Source of the DNA: Parasponia andersonii
Taxonomy: Eukaryota; Streptophyta; Magnoliopsida; Rosales; Cannabaceae
DNA: 64,000 nt
Assembly (NCBI GenBank): GCA_002914805.1
Contig: JXTB01000024.1
Span: forward strand, 474,223-538,222
Direction: 5' to 3'
Shown: positions 1 through 11,371 of the stretch, piece by piece
How the letters are laid out: every line of letters starts with the position of its first letter
Numbering within the stretch: the stretch's first letter is position 1
The notes under the pieces: generated by a model
Databases searched by the model: none
Seen by the model: only the letters and a program-made list of their open reading frames with translations
Told to the model about the DNA's origin: nothing
Translations under genes and position numbers: made by a program

Positions 1-967
1 TTTGATGTTATCCACGTGTTTGGTTCTCATTAGATTAATTGCAATTGACTATTAACTAATTATCTTAACTAGACGTGTAGACTATTGAAAATTCTAAATT
101 AATAGATAATCTAGACACCATTTTTAGAGGTAGCTTGATACAGTTCTAGAGAAGTACATATTTGTTGAGGTGACATTTTCAAAAGTGACAAAATCAATTA
201 TCGTAACAATTAATCAACAAAATTCTGGAACTAGAATTTAAATTGGGAATTAGTTTAGCAAAAGTGAAAAAAAAAAAAAAAGTGAAAAAATACTGCTTCG
301 GATACACAGAAGGCTGAAGGCTCGAACTCAACGAGAGTCTTATTGTAAAATGATCGAATTTTGGATACAATTTTAATAAATGTCTATTTTTCAAATATAA
401 AATAAAATATAAAATGTTCGGTATATATGTTGATATACTAAATGCAAAATATTATATATCAAGCCTAAAAGTTTATATACTCAGTGTATTAGCTGAAATC
501 AGTAGATAAATATACCTATTAAATGTAAAAATATATATACTTAAATATTTAGCCATAAAATTTAAAATGGACTAAAATGGACATCTATTTAATCAAATTT
601 AAAATATTGGTATCCACCTAAATTTCTCCCTCAATAATATGTAAGACTGTTTGTTGGGCCACAGCTAGGAAATGCTCACCACTCAGCCCTCCTTTCTTTT
701 CTTCGACTATTTGACAAATGACAATGCCCAGAAAAAGCTGAGAAGATCAGAAATTAGAAGAGTATTTATAAAGAATGGCCGTTTTTTCTTGAGATGATTT
801 AGTTAATGTCGGTCTTTCTCAGTTTTTCATTGAATTACTAAATTACCGTTTTAAAACAATACGGCTGTTTGTTAAAAAATTTAGGGTTTCTTAACACTTT
901 TACTATAAAAGCAAAAAAGAATTATAAAAATATGAGGTTAGTTTTTTTTTTCCCTAATTCTAGTATA
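1..967. other. AT-rich intergenic spacer, no gene seen
   Basis: The stretch is AT-rich with an A-run near 268-282. No reading frame in it resembles a known protein or shows exon-like composition. A slightly less AT-rich patch at 650-740 shows no recognisable motif. Confidence 0.6.
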
Positions 968-1206
968 GTTTTTAATAGAAAATATTACTTTTAAAATATT
1001 TTTAGAAAATACTATTTTTAATAGTTACTAATTACCAGTCTCTGAAAATATGTTACCGATTACTAATTATCAGTTATTTATTGGTTATAAATACTTTAGT
1101 TACTAGTTACCAATACTTGAAAACCAGTTACCGGTAATTAGTTTTATTTTATAAAATTATAATTTTCTAAATATGTTTTTAAAAGTAGTATTTTTTTAAT
1201 AAAAAC
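968..1206. mobile_element. Fold-back MITE-like element
   Basis: The left arm (about 968-1050) reads as the imperfect reverse complement of the right arm (about 1125-1206). Both arms share an A/T-run pattern followed by a block containing TAATTACC(A/G)GT. Short direct repeats of TTACTAATTACC type fill the centre. No target-site duplication could be fixed, so the ends are approximate. It has no coding capacity and looks like a non-autonomous DNA transposon relic. Confidence 0.45.
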
Positions 1207-3402
1207 CTAAAAGAACAAAGCCCACTGTATATACCTAATTTTTTTCCCCCCCTAAAAGCGCTGTGTTTTCCCTAATTTTTTCAAAATTTTTATCCTTTTA
1301 CTTTCTTTGATTTTCCTCTTTTGCTCTTATATTGGGGGTTCCAATTCATTTGAGTTTCTCATTTTACGCTTTGAACTTCTCTCTCTAACTTTCCCTACGT
1401 GGGGACAAAATCACTGCTCAATCTCCCTACTGCTTACATACCTTTAAGAAAGAGGTTTATGCTATGTACGTTCTTAAAAAAAAAATCATGTTGTAATTCT
1501 TCTATGTTCGACATTAGTTTATTTTTTGAGTTGTATGTAAAATGTACTAATATAATGATCATGACAAAATATGTGATAATATCAATTTATCGGTTGTCCA
1601 TTTTGTTAGATAAATCTACTGATATAGTGTTTTGTATGATAATATTTTATCTTTTAACTTGGTATATTAGTGTTTCGTACATTGTACATATGTTTATTCT
1701 TTAAGTTTATCATTTTGTTCTAGTTTTTTCTTTGTTAAATTCACTGCTATAATTAGAATGTTTCATCAATTCTTCTTTTTGTTAGGTAATCCAACGATGT
1801 ATGCTTATGACAAATGTGCTATTTTGCTTTTGTTAATGATCTTTTTTTTCTTTTTATATTTGACTTTATTTTAATATATCATTTCTGTAATCAAATAGTT
1901 GATTTTCATTTTTTTTAATTGTATATCAGTTTATTCTTTAAATTTATCCCTTTTTATGGTTTGTTATGTAGATCTGTTTTTTATGGGGTAGATTAACTTG
2001 CTATGATTTAATATGATTTAGAAGCATATATTTATAAGTAATAGGATCATTCATCACTTGAATTATAATATTTTCATTTATAAGTATTTTTTTTTTGTAT
2101 CTATAGATATTGTTTTGACCATTTAAAATTCATCACATATTTTTTCATGGTAAAAGATAGAGAGAAAGAAAAATATTTAATAATGAGCATTTATTTTTAT
2201 TATTATTTTCTCAACTACTTAAATTATGGTAACTGTTAGATAATGATTCAACAACTAAAAAAATTACTTATAGATAAATAATAAAAAAAAAACCTAAATT
2301 AATAATATATATATATATAAGAGAAATACTTAATTTATTCTCTTTATCACTCTTTTTTACACTCTTCATTTTAATAATGCAACAAATTATGGTAAAATTT
2401 ATGTAGCAAATAATAAAATGAGGAGAGTGCGAAAAAGAGAATAAAAGAAAGTATTACTAGCGTGTTATTCGTATATACAAAAGAGAAGATGTACCAGGGA
2501 AAAAAAATGCCCCACCATCTAGGACAAGACTTTGTACTTCCAAAAGTAAATTGGCTATTCACCAAAGGAGTATTCTAGGAATTCTATTATAAATTTGATT
2601 TAGTTTTAATATTTGAATCTTAACATTGATAAGATGGTAGAGCAATTAAGGTAATTATCCGACCTTAAAATAAAGGAATATTAAGACAATTATCCCATTG
2701 GCAAATAATTCGAGTATCCCTATGATTGTGCGATTTACTCCCTCTTTTAAGTTTCTCAATTTTGCTTCTTAGTACGTCTTTTTAAAAACATAAACGAGAA
2801 ATTGCAAATGTTCTTCTCCCTTGGGGCTTTACCGCCTCTTAGTCCCAAATGTCTACTAATTGGCGAACAAATTTGTTTATAATATTAGAGGTTTTTTTAT
2901 TATTTATTATTTATATTAAAGGAAAATACTCTATGTATCCCTCAAATTGTGACTAAATGCTTGCTACATATATGTGATATATCCAAAAATATAACTTCTA
3001 TCATATTTTCTTTCATTTTAATTTGTGAAGTATAATATATATATATATATATATATTTAATGTCATACATGCCCCAACTAAATTGTTTCCAAACAACATC
3101 CTAAAATAAAAGAATCTTGTCACAAAACAATGTAACATCCATATATAAACATTTAATTTAAGAAACATAAAGTGGTTGCCTTTTTCGGTGTACTTGCTTA
3201 CAGATTTAGTATCTAATTTCAACCTGCTCTAAATTGACCAAACGGGTATAAAAATCATTTCACATTATATGGCCCGCAAAACTGAAGTTTATTTTTTGTT
3301 TTTTGAGAACTCAGGAATTAAGTGTAGTATTTTCTTTCTTTGTCCTTTCCAATCTCAAATTTCACAAAGAGGACTCTTTAAATATTTTTTGACAAATTTC
3401 AC
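1207..3402. other. AT-rich intergenic spacer with short TA microsatellites
   Basis: No gene is supported. Short (TA)n runs lie at about 2304-2319 and 3035-3056. The open frames here (for example 1399-1704 on +) are phenylalanine/leucine/tyrosine-rich translations of AT-rich DNA and resemble no known protein. Confidence 0.6.
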
Positions 3403-3920
3403 GGATAAATAATTCTATTAGTCTTTAAACTATGTATAAAATCTCATTTTGGTTCTTAAACTTTGAATTTGTCGTATGGGTTATTAAATTATAAAAAAAA
3501 TCATTTTAGTCTATTTTACTATATATTTTATTTGATTCTTATCATAATGAGCACAAGAGTTGCATTTCTCATTCTTTGTTAGTGATTTTAATAAAATATC
3601 ACATTTTGGATAGCTCTACATTGCATTATTGTTCAGTATGCAACTAATTTTTATTCACTCAATTATTTTTTAAAATGTTTTAATTTATATTTTAATCTCT
3701 TTTTAATGTTGTATTATGGTTCTGAATATGAAATAAGTATAACAAAATAGCAAAGATGTCTTATGTGCTCATTTTGTTAAGAATAAGAATAAATATACAA
3801 CAAAAAGAACCACAATGAAACTTTTTTTCAATAGTTTAAGGACCAAAATGACGTAATTTAAAGTTAAGTACCAAAATGAGACTTTTCTCATAGTTTAGGG
3901 ACCAACATGGTCATTTATCC
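3403..3920. mobile_element. 518-bp long-TIR fold-back element
   Basis: The first bases GGATAAAT are the exact reverse complement of the last bases ATTTATCC. The inverted similarity continues inward for well over 100 bp on each side. A 'CTCATTTTGGT..TTAA' block and, further in, a 'GAGCACA' block both recur in inverted orientation. The centre is not coding. The structure fits a MULE-like or other fold-back MITE. No perfect target-site duplication was found in the flanks. Confidence 0.6.
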
Positions 3921-5593
3921 GAATTTTAATATCTTGGGACTTATGTATTTATAGGCTCTAAATTATGCCCCAAATATGAAAAGAAAACTAAAAAAAAATT
4001 AGGAAAATAAAATACATAAGAATAATTAACATAATCGGAAACTAGCTAAAATAGATATGCAAAAAAAAAGTCTAGTTTCAAATATTAAAAAGAAAACAAG
4101 ACCTAGGCTTTAAATATCTCAAGCATAGACAAATTAGGTTCATACTTGTAATAATATTTGGTGTTTAAAAAGGTTTTAGGAGAAAATATTTGATAAATAT
4201 CTTATACAGCATTTAGCATTTAGGAATTGGCTAAATAAGTCTTTGCTCCTATTTATTCCAAGTCTTTTGCCAATCTCTCCAAATTGAAACTCTAGTACCC
4301 TTGGGATTGTGATTTCCTAGAAACTCTAGTCTCAGAAGTGTTAGGGTTGACATGAGACTAGCGAATTCTACTCTTAATGAAATTCCTCGATTCGAATAGA
4401 AGTTCATTCTACTCTTATATCCATCCTGGTAATAAGTTATATGAATCTCGTAGGTTCTCAAATATCAATCTAATATTTTGCATCTTTATTGTCATGAGAT
4501 TGTGATTTTACATTTTTGGGAATTATTTATATATGATCACTCGGTTTGAGTATTTGGTAATATGTTTTCATATTCTTTATCATACATTTACAATACTTTT
4601 TTAATGACATATTTGCTCATTATTTAGGTAATTGGCTTGATATTTTGGATTTTGTTTAAATTTAGTATTGTATTACTTTAGTTTCACCAAGTTGGATTTT
4701 TGTGATTCTTTGGTTGGGACTTCTTGGATTATTAAGAATTTGGAAGGACCTAGCATTAGGTTATTTGGTTTTGAAGCTTTTGAAAATTTCAAGTCAATTA
4801 TTGAGAACTTGAGTAATATAAATCTTTATAATTGATTAATATGACTTGTTTGTTTTCAAAGGGACCATAAATATTTTAACCTTGAGTACTAGTTGGATGG
4901 AAGTAATTTATATCTCTCAAGGATTATATCATTTTAAAATTAATGGCCGACTTTGGGTCTAAGGTTTGTGAAACCTCTAATGTTATAAAGTTTGAATATT
5001 TGCTTTTCCAGTGTTAGTATGAAAGATCTCTTGGAATAAGTTATTTATTTGTTTTTTTAAATCAAAGTTTGCAAGTATCTTTTATAGTTTTGAACTTAGT
5101 AGATGTACTTACTAAATATTTTTAAACTTCTACTTAGTACTTAGATTTTAATCTAAGGAATGTTTTCACAAATTGATTTACAAGTTGACTTAAAATTAAA
5201 CGCGAGACATATAAGGAAATGATAATGTTTGGAGTACCAAATATTGTACTAAATTTTTAATACTAACACAAGTGACATGTGATTTGTCATCACTTAATTG
5301 GTGATAATATTTAATCTATTTGTTGTAAGTTTTAATATATTAATTGGATGATGATAATTCACATGTCACATATATTGGTACAATAAAATTTGGTACAATA
5401 GTTAGTACCTCTAGTACTATCCTTAAAGAAAACTTGTGAGGACGCTTTGTAACTATTTTGGTTACTTAGAAAATCTTTAGAACGGTTTGATGCAGTGCTT
5501 ATACTAGTCTTCGAACTTTATATATATGTTCTAAAGATCCAATATGTTGTACTCTTATTTTAAGTTTCATGGACAATGGAACATGGTTGTTAG
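3921..5593. other. AT-rich spacer, no gene seen
   Basis: No frame of gene-like composition and no recognisable repeat boundary was found. It ends at the start of the Tat-like LTR. Confidence 0.5.
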
Positions 5594-6482
5594 TGTGGGA
5601 CCCGTTCCCAAGTCATACGCCACGTGGACGGCCGAGCAGGTGAACAGGTAACAAAAGGGATCCACCATCTGACAGGTGTCGAGAGTGATTAGTTAAAGGC
5701 TACGCGGGTCGCACGTGATTTCACAATCGGCCATTGGGCTGTCCGAAGTTAGGGCCGAGCCCATCACAGACCCTCGACAGTCTCGGCCCAGTCCGACCCT
5801 TACCTCGACAGCTGGGGGGTCGGAAGCCCCAAGGGTCTTCCACCTGAATACAATGGCCCTTACCTCGACAGTTGGGGGGTCAGAAGTCCCAAGAGTCTTC
5901 GACCTGAATACAGTAGAAAGCAACTCACGACTTCAGACCCAGACAGAGCATTTAATGCGATCCTGGGTAGGCATGCGCAAGGGGCAAACTGTTCTGACAG
6001 AACGGCGATTTACCCAAATCTCACCCCTGACAGATTCAAGCCGTAGGAGGCGGCGGAAATCAGGCTACGGCGATACAGAGGAGATCACGGAAATCTCGGC
6101 CCGTGACCTCTGAAAAAGACTTTGAGGAGAAAGGTACTCAGTCCGGAGATTGAGACCCACATGGTTCACAATCTCAGGACTATACATATATGAGCCATGC
6201 GTTCCCGAGAGAGGCATGTACGCTTATAGAAAGAAGTATATAAAAAAGCTTATGAGCAAGAAACAAACATATACTCATACTGAACTAACTCCTTGCTACC
6301 CTGTATCAAAGATAAACCACTGACTTAAGCATCGGAGAGTCTTTGCAGGTAGCCACCCCCGCCTCTCCGACCCTGCTTAGAGTTCAGAGTACTTTGGGAT
6401 AGCGAGGACACGTGAATAGTTGGAGAATACAGCATCAGTGGTTCAGAGACACGTGGACGGCTGGTGAAAAACTGCTCCAACA
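5594..6482 (+). repeat. Left (5') LTR of the Tat-like element
   Basis: The part shared with the right LTR ends at 6308. Sequence beyond it (a 'CATCGGAG..CTTTGCAGGT' block near 6331-6350) looks like the R/U5 part of Tat LTRs. A TTTGGCG motif at 6484-6490, directly after a ...CAACA end, resembles the start of a gypsy primer-binding site. I therefore extend the LTR to about 6482. That outer boundary is inference; 5594-6308 is directly seen. The LTR contains two 60-bp tandem units (about 5798-5857 and 5858-5917). Confidence 0.55.
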
Positions 6483-8031
6483 GTTTGGCGACCCTGCCCC
6501 TCTTCTCCACCCAGCCCTCTTCTTCTTTGGATGAGCCGACCTCGCGTTGCCGCTTTGTAGGGGCCGGGGGAGAGGAGGATAGTCTAGATTTCAATCTCGG
6601 AGCTCCCCCACTGAGCTCGACGATCTCTCCACCGAGGCTAACAGTGCTCGATTTCGAACCGGAGTCAGGGGTGGACGAGATTGCTGCAGCAGACCCCCCA
6701 GCCGGACTCAGCGTCGTCTCTTTCCCAGGCACGATCCGGGTGGCAGATGGTCCCCCGGATGGAGGTCCGCTTGCATCGGAGCAGGGGACCGCTGGTTTTT
6801 CTCCTCCTGAAAGCACCACGAGGTGCCGGCCAGCGGGTGCCTTGGCGTGAGCCTTATGTGCCACGGCTCCCCCCTTGACAGGTGAGGGGTCAGCCGACGG
6901 GCTCGTCTTAGAACCTGCGAAGAACAAATAATGAGATTAGCTCACGGCCACAGTCCGACCCGCAAGGCTCAAGGATGTGAAAATGAACTTACCCCTAGCC
7001 CTCTTGAGGGCGGCAGTTTCTACCTTGCGGAGCCTGACGCACTCCTCGGCCATAAGCCTCACGGCCTCCTCGAGCTCATGGTTGGACGGCGCCACTAGAT
7101 CATTGGTACCCGCCAACTGGCTTGAAGCTGTAACCTGCCGACTCACCATGGCGATCCGGTCATTTTCGTCTCGGTGAAATCGGTTCAGGGCAGAGGCGTC
7201 GAGTCGGCTCCACATGTGTTTGGTGATGACCCAGGTATCCAAGGGGAATGGGAGATATGAAACCATCCTGGGCATCAGGTTCATCGTTAGGGGGTTAAGG
7301 ACGGCCTGGATGTGCCTGCACTCCCCGGGAGAGCCGAAGATTATGATCCCCTCCAGGCCTTTGAGCCACCCTGCCGACAAATGCGGCTCAAACCTGTTCT
7401 CTTCTGCCGAGGCTGCACTAGACAAAATAACATGAGCAATAATATCGGAAGAAGGTGCAGACTCAAAAATCACGACCTAACACTTACTCCGCATGAAGGT
7501 TGAGGGAACTTGGAAATGCTCTCCGTTCACCCAAGGGGAGCACCACGCCCCTCCAACGGTGTATAGCCTAGCATGAGAGTCCCATTGTTTGTCCGACCGC
7601 GGCAACCCCCAAAAGATGTGACGTCCTGGCAGCGGTTGGAGGTAGAAGGTGGGGTAGGAGCCTTTCTTGGGGTTGAGGATGAGCTTATAAGTATAAAAGA
7701 CCACCTCCAGGTCGATATGCATGTTATAGATAACTGACAGGACGGAAAGCTCCATCAGAATCATGATCCCATTTGCATTTAGCTGCTTGGGATAGATTCC
7801 CGTCAGAGCAAAGAATTGGTGGATCAGGGGAGAAAAAGGGAATCGCAGCCAGTCCAGATGCTTTCTGCCCAGGATGATGGAACCCTCGGGGGCGCAAGGA
7901 CGAAGATACCAGTCCGCAGGGCCCTCAACCCATTGTAGCATCACTCCTTCGGGGAGGCAGAGCTGCCTCCTCAGTGAATCCAGCTCTGAATCCACAACGG
8001 GGCACAATTCCTGGTTTTGACTTGAAGCCAT
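6325..8031 (-). CDS. Antisense retroelement gene (putative gypsy-type transposon domain), three exons
   Basis: The proposed exons are 8031-7488, 7412-6993 and 6914-6325, joined by GT-AG introns at 7487-7413 and 6992-6915. Phases match (1, then 1), giving roughly 518 residues. The first exon encodes the 'LRFPFSP..' and 'QLNANGIMIL' patterns typical of the putative gypsy-type transposon family (Transposase_28, PF04195). Exon 2 ends in a charged, probably helical stretch (HELEEAVRLMAEECVRLRK). Exon 3 is low-complexity Ser/Pro/Gly-rich with a basic KRQREV patch. The 3' part of exon 3 reads antisense into the left LTR, so its C-terminus is probably artificial. Function is unknown; in Tat elements such ORFs are non-structural extras. 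No stop codon interrupts the joined frame. The splicing is predicted, not observed. Confidence 0.55.
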
Positions 8032-8372
8032 TATTTTGAATATGACTGAAAGAGTAAAAGTCTCTAGAGGGGAAGAAAGCGGAAACCCTAGGATTTTATG
8101 AGGCTAGAATGATCGAAAATTTTAGTAAAGTGGCAAATGAATACAATTGCGGTTTTTATAGAGGAGGAGCCGAAGAGTTTTTCTAGAAAATGGGAGAATA
8201 AGGGAGACCGAACAGTCGGAATTTCAAAATTCAAACAGAATTCGTGATATGGGATGGCGTGCCTCCGCATCGGTAAGGGGGGAACCACGTGCATCCCCCA
8301 GATTGGAGGAACGGAGAGATGATTTCCCCACTTGATGGATACGAATACGTCAAGTAAGGAAATGTGGACAGT

Positions 8373-9087
8373 TGTGGGACCCGTTCCCAAGTCATACGCC
8401 ATATGGACAGCCGAGCGGGTGAACAGGTAACAAAAGGGGTCCACCGTCTGATAGGTGTCGAGAGTGATTAGTTAAAGGCCACACGGGTTGCACGTGATTT
8501 CACAATCGGGCATTGGGCTGTCTGAAGTTAGGGCCGAGCCCATCATAGACCCTGGACAGTCTCGGCCCAGTCCGACCCTTACCTCGACAGCTGGGGGGTC
8601 GGAAGCCCCAAGGGTCTTCCACCTGAATACAATGGCCCTTACCTCGACAGTTGGGGGATCGGAAGCCCCAAGGGTCTTCCACCTGAATACAATGGAAAGC
8701 AACTCACGACTCCAGACCCAGACAGAGTATTTAATGTGATCCTGGGTAGGCGTGCGCAAGGGACAAGCCGTCCTGACAGAACGGCGATTTATCCAAATCT
8801 CACCCCTGACAGATTCAAGCCGTAGGAGGCGGCGGAAATCAGGCTACGGCGATACAGAGGAGATCACAGAAATCTCGGCCCGTGACCTCTGAAAAAGACT
8901 TTGAGGAGAAAGGTACTCAGTCCGAAGATTGAGACCCACATGATTCGCAATCTCAGGACTATACATATATGAGCCATGCGTTCCCGAGAGAGGCATGTAC
9001 GCTTATAGAAAGAAATATATAAAAAAGTTTATGAGCAAGAAATAAACATATACTCATACTAAACTAACTCCTTGCTACCCTGTATCA
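8373..9087 (+). repeat. Right LTR of the Tat-like element, apparently truncated at its 3' end
   Basis: Its 715 bp match 5594-6308 with scattered substitutions and equal length, including the two 60-bp units (about 8577-8636 and 8637-8696). After TGTATCA at 9081-9087 the similarity to the left copy stops abruptly and AT-rich host-like DNA begins. The R/U5-like block seen after 6308 is missing here. Confidence 0.7.
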
Positions 9088-11300
9088 AATATTATTGACA
9101 CCCTCCTTTGCTCTCCGGTCTCCACCACTAATCTAAGGTTTTGTTTAGAACTTGGATTTTTGGAGAGAAAGAAAAAAAAATTCCAAAGGATTTTATTTTC
9201 TCTTGTTTGGATTAAAACAAAAAACGATAATTTTTTTTAAGAAAAACAAAAGTTTGATTTGTTGACACGTTAATTAGTAAAACTAAAAGTATGAAAATAA
9301 GGTTCTATAAACTTTTAGGAAAAGTATTTTTCCCTTTTTTTTTCCATGACTTTTTCTTTGTAATTTTTTTTCTTTCAAAATTTGAGTTCCAAACGGAGCC
9401 TAAATAAACTCCTTTTAAAATTTAAAAATCAAAATATTTTCTTAACTCCCTCTTTTAAATATTTCTTAAGTTTTAAAACTTAATCTAAATTACTATTTTT
9501 TTTAAAGATTTCTTTACGAATTTTTTAAGTTTTATGTTTCACACGCACTTAGTGGCATATAATGGGAAAACCCCATATTTTTTAAACATATATTTTCCCC
9601 GTTGATATTGGAAAACAAAGCCCTCTCCTGTGTAACTGATCCCTCGGGTTCTTTGAATTCAACCAGGCTGTTAAGTTGACTATGACTCAAACTTCCGTGA
9701 AAATCAAGCCCATGTGATGTTTTTGCTACATTCCTAAGTCTCACAGATTTGCTGCTCAAGCATTGGAATTCAAGTACCTCGTGTTATTCCAAAATAGTCG
9801 AAAAATGATGAAATAATTACGAAAACCGAAGAATTATCATAGTTTTTTATTTATTTATTTTTTTGTTAAATAAAAAAGTAAATGAGATTCCAGTGGTGGT
9901 TCTCTGAACCATTCTATTCGGTTGGACTTTCAAGAACAATATGAGGTCCGAATTTTAATCTTACTATTTTTATATGAGAAAAAATTTTAAGATAGAATGT
10001 TTTTCTACTTCGATCACTCTTTTAGAATAAAATTGAAATTGTCACATGCTTAATTTGATCAATAACCGTACATATATTTTATTGAGTTATAAAGTTTGAT
10101 GCCGAAGAAACTTCGGGGTTATTTTTCATTCATAGAGTTGAATCATGTGGGAAAAAAAAGGATTACTTTTGCCACGTCGTGCTTTCATAATATGTTTGAA
10201 CGGTTCAAGATCATTTAAGCACTAATCGTCATCAATTTTCACTTTATGTGAACGGTTTTTGACTCATTTTGATTGACAGACACACGTTTTCAAATTTGAG
10301 AAAACAGTAGCTTTAGAATTTTAGGCAGATATGCATTGGGTTGAGGGAACGTAACTATAGAGATTATACAACTCAATTATACATAAGGATATGGATAGAG
10401 TATGAAAGGCCTTAGATAAAGGTGGTGGAAGTTGTAGACTTGTTGATATATGGAGTGTTTGTTCACATATAGATTTTGCCAAATCAATGTGTGACACTAT
10501 AACTTGAGAAATCTGATATGAAAAATAGATAGAAACAAAACTCATCTCGTTAACCAAGAAATTGGAGTTATGTTAGTCAATATAGTGCCAAAAGTCAACC
10601 TCAGGGTAGGTGATAGAAATTGCTAAGACTAAATAAATTATCTTTAAGCTTTAACTTAAAATTTGCCAAATGTCCATTACTACAAACCCAAGATAACTGC
10701 TTGTCTTTATTCTCAGTCTAGCCATATCCATTAGAGTTGTTGGATATTTATGTTAAGATTGAAGAAATAGAAGTGTTAGCTCCTATTGCATCAGTTACTT
10801 GTTCTTGAATGTAACCCTTTTAGTTGTTCTGCTTCATTACTTAAGCAAGAAAAGAAAGCAAAGTTGTTTTGATCTCCAAGAGCGATAATTAGATTCTTTT
10901 CTTAAAACCGAAAAAAGATCACTTTGCCAAGTTAATTACAAGTTATAGTCATACAAATGCCATTTCTTCTTCTCATGACTTTCTCCTACTTTCATTTTGA
11001 GAACTACTTGTATCCGTTCATATGTTCACACAAACTTTAAGTTAAGCATCTGAGATAAAAGGGTACTCCATTGAGCTTAGATATTAATAGTAGTCCTCTT
11101 TAGTCTTCATTCATATTTATTAACAAGTAAATGTATTTATCAATATTGGTTTAGCCACAAACTGCTTTCACTACATTGTAATTTGTAAGTCAAGATCATG
11201 TTAACTGTTCAAAACTTTGACTCCTTGGTTTATGGTATTTGAATTGGAATATTGGGCAAGCTTCCAAAGTAAAAAGCTAGAATCCATTCCATACAAGAGG
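9088..11300. other. AT-rich spacer; one exon-like fragment
   Basis: Mostly AT-rich without gene structure. A patch at about 9541-9770 on the - strand is open for 75 codons and noticeably less AT-rich than its surroundings. It resembles no protein I recognise and could be a relic exon. Confidence 0.4.
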
Positions 11301-11304
11301 ACCA

Positions 11305-11314
11305 CTATAAAAAG
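11305..11314 (+). promoter_or_regulatory. Candidate TATA box of the F-box gene
   Basis: CTATAAAAAG matches the plant TATA consensus. It lies only 22 bp before the ATG at 11327 but 67 bp before the ATG at 11372. With initiation about 30 bp downstream, the first ATG of the transcript would be 11372. Confidence 0.5.
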
Positions 11315-11371
11315 GGAAGCCTTAATATGAAATTACCAACTCGAACTAGCGACCTTCTGAGTTCTAAAATT

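Larger units (their letters stand above)
5594..9087 (+). mobile_element. Tat-like Ty3/gypsy retrotransposon derivative lacking gag-pol
   Basis: Two direct repeats, each 715 bp in the shared part (5594-6308 and 8373-9087), begin TGTGGGACCC and bracket an internal region of about 2 kb. The internal region has no gag, protease, RT, RNase H or integrase. It carries only an antisense gene next to the right LTR, which is where Tat-lineage elements are known to keep an antisense extra ORF. A TATA-like motif near 6237 and an 'ATAAACAT'-type motif near the LTR end support + orientation for the element. No 5-bp target-site duplication was found (left flank GTTAG, right flank AATAT). That fits the right LTR being truncated. 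GC content is clearly higher than in the surrounding DNA. Confidence 0.7.

Noticed and set aside
1399-1704. 101-codon + strand ORF near the window start
   Set aside because: Composition is typical of translated AT-rich DNA and there is no motif; no splice or promoter context.
5715-6113. 132-codon + strand ORF with repeated ALTSTVGGSEVPRVFDLNT-like units
   Set aside because: It is a translation of the tandem 60-bp unit inside the Tat-like LTR; the right LTR gives the same apparent protein. Not a gene.
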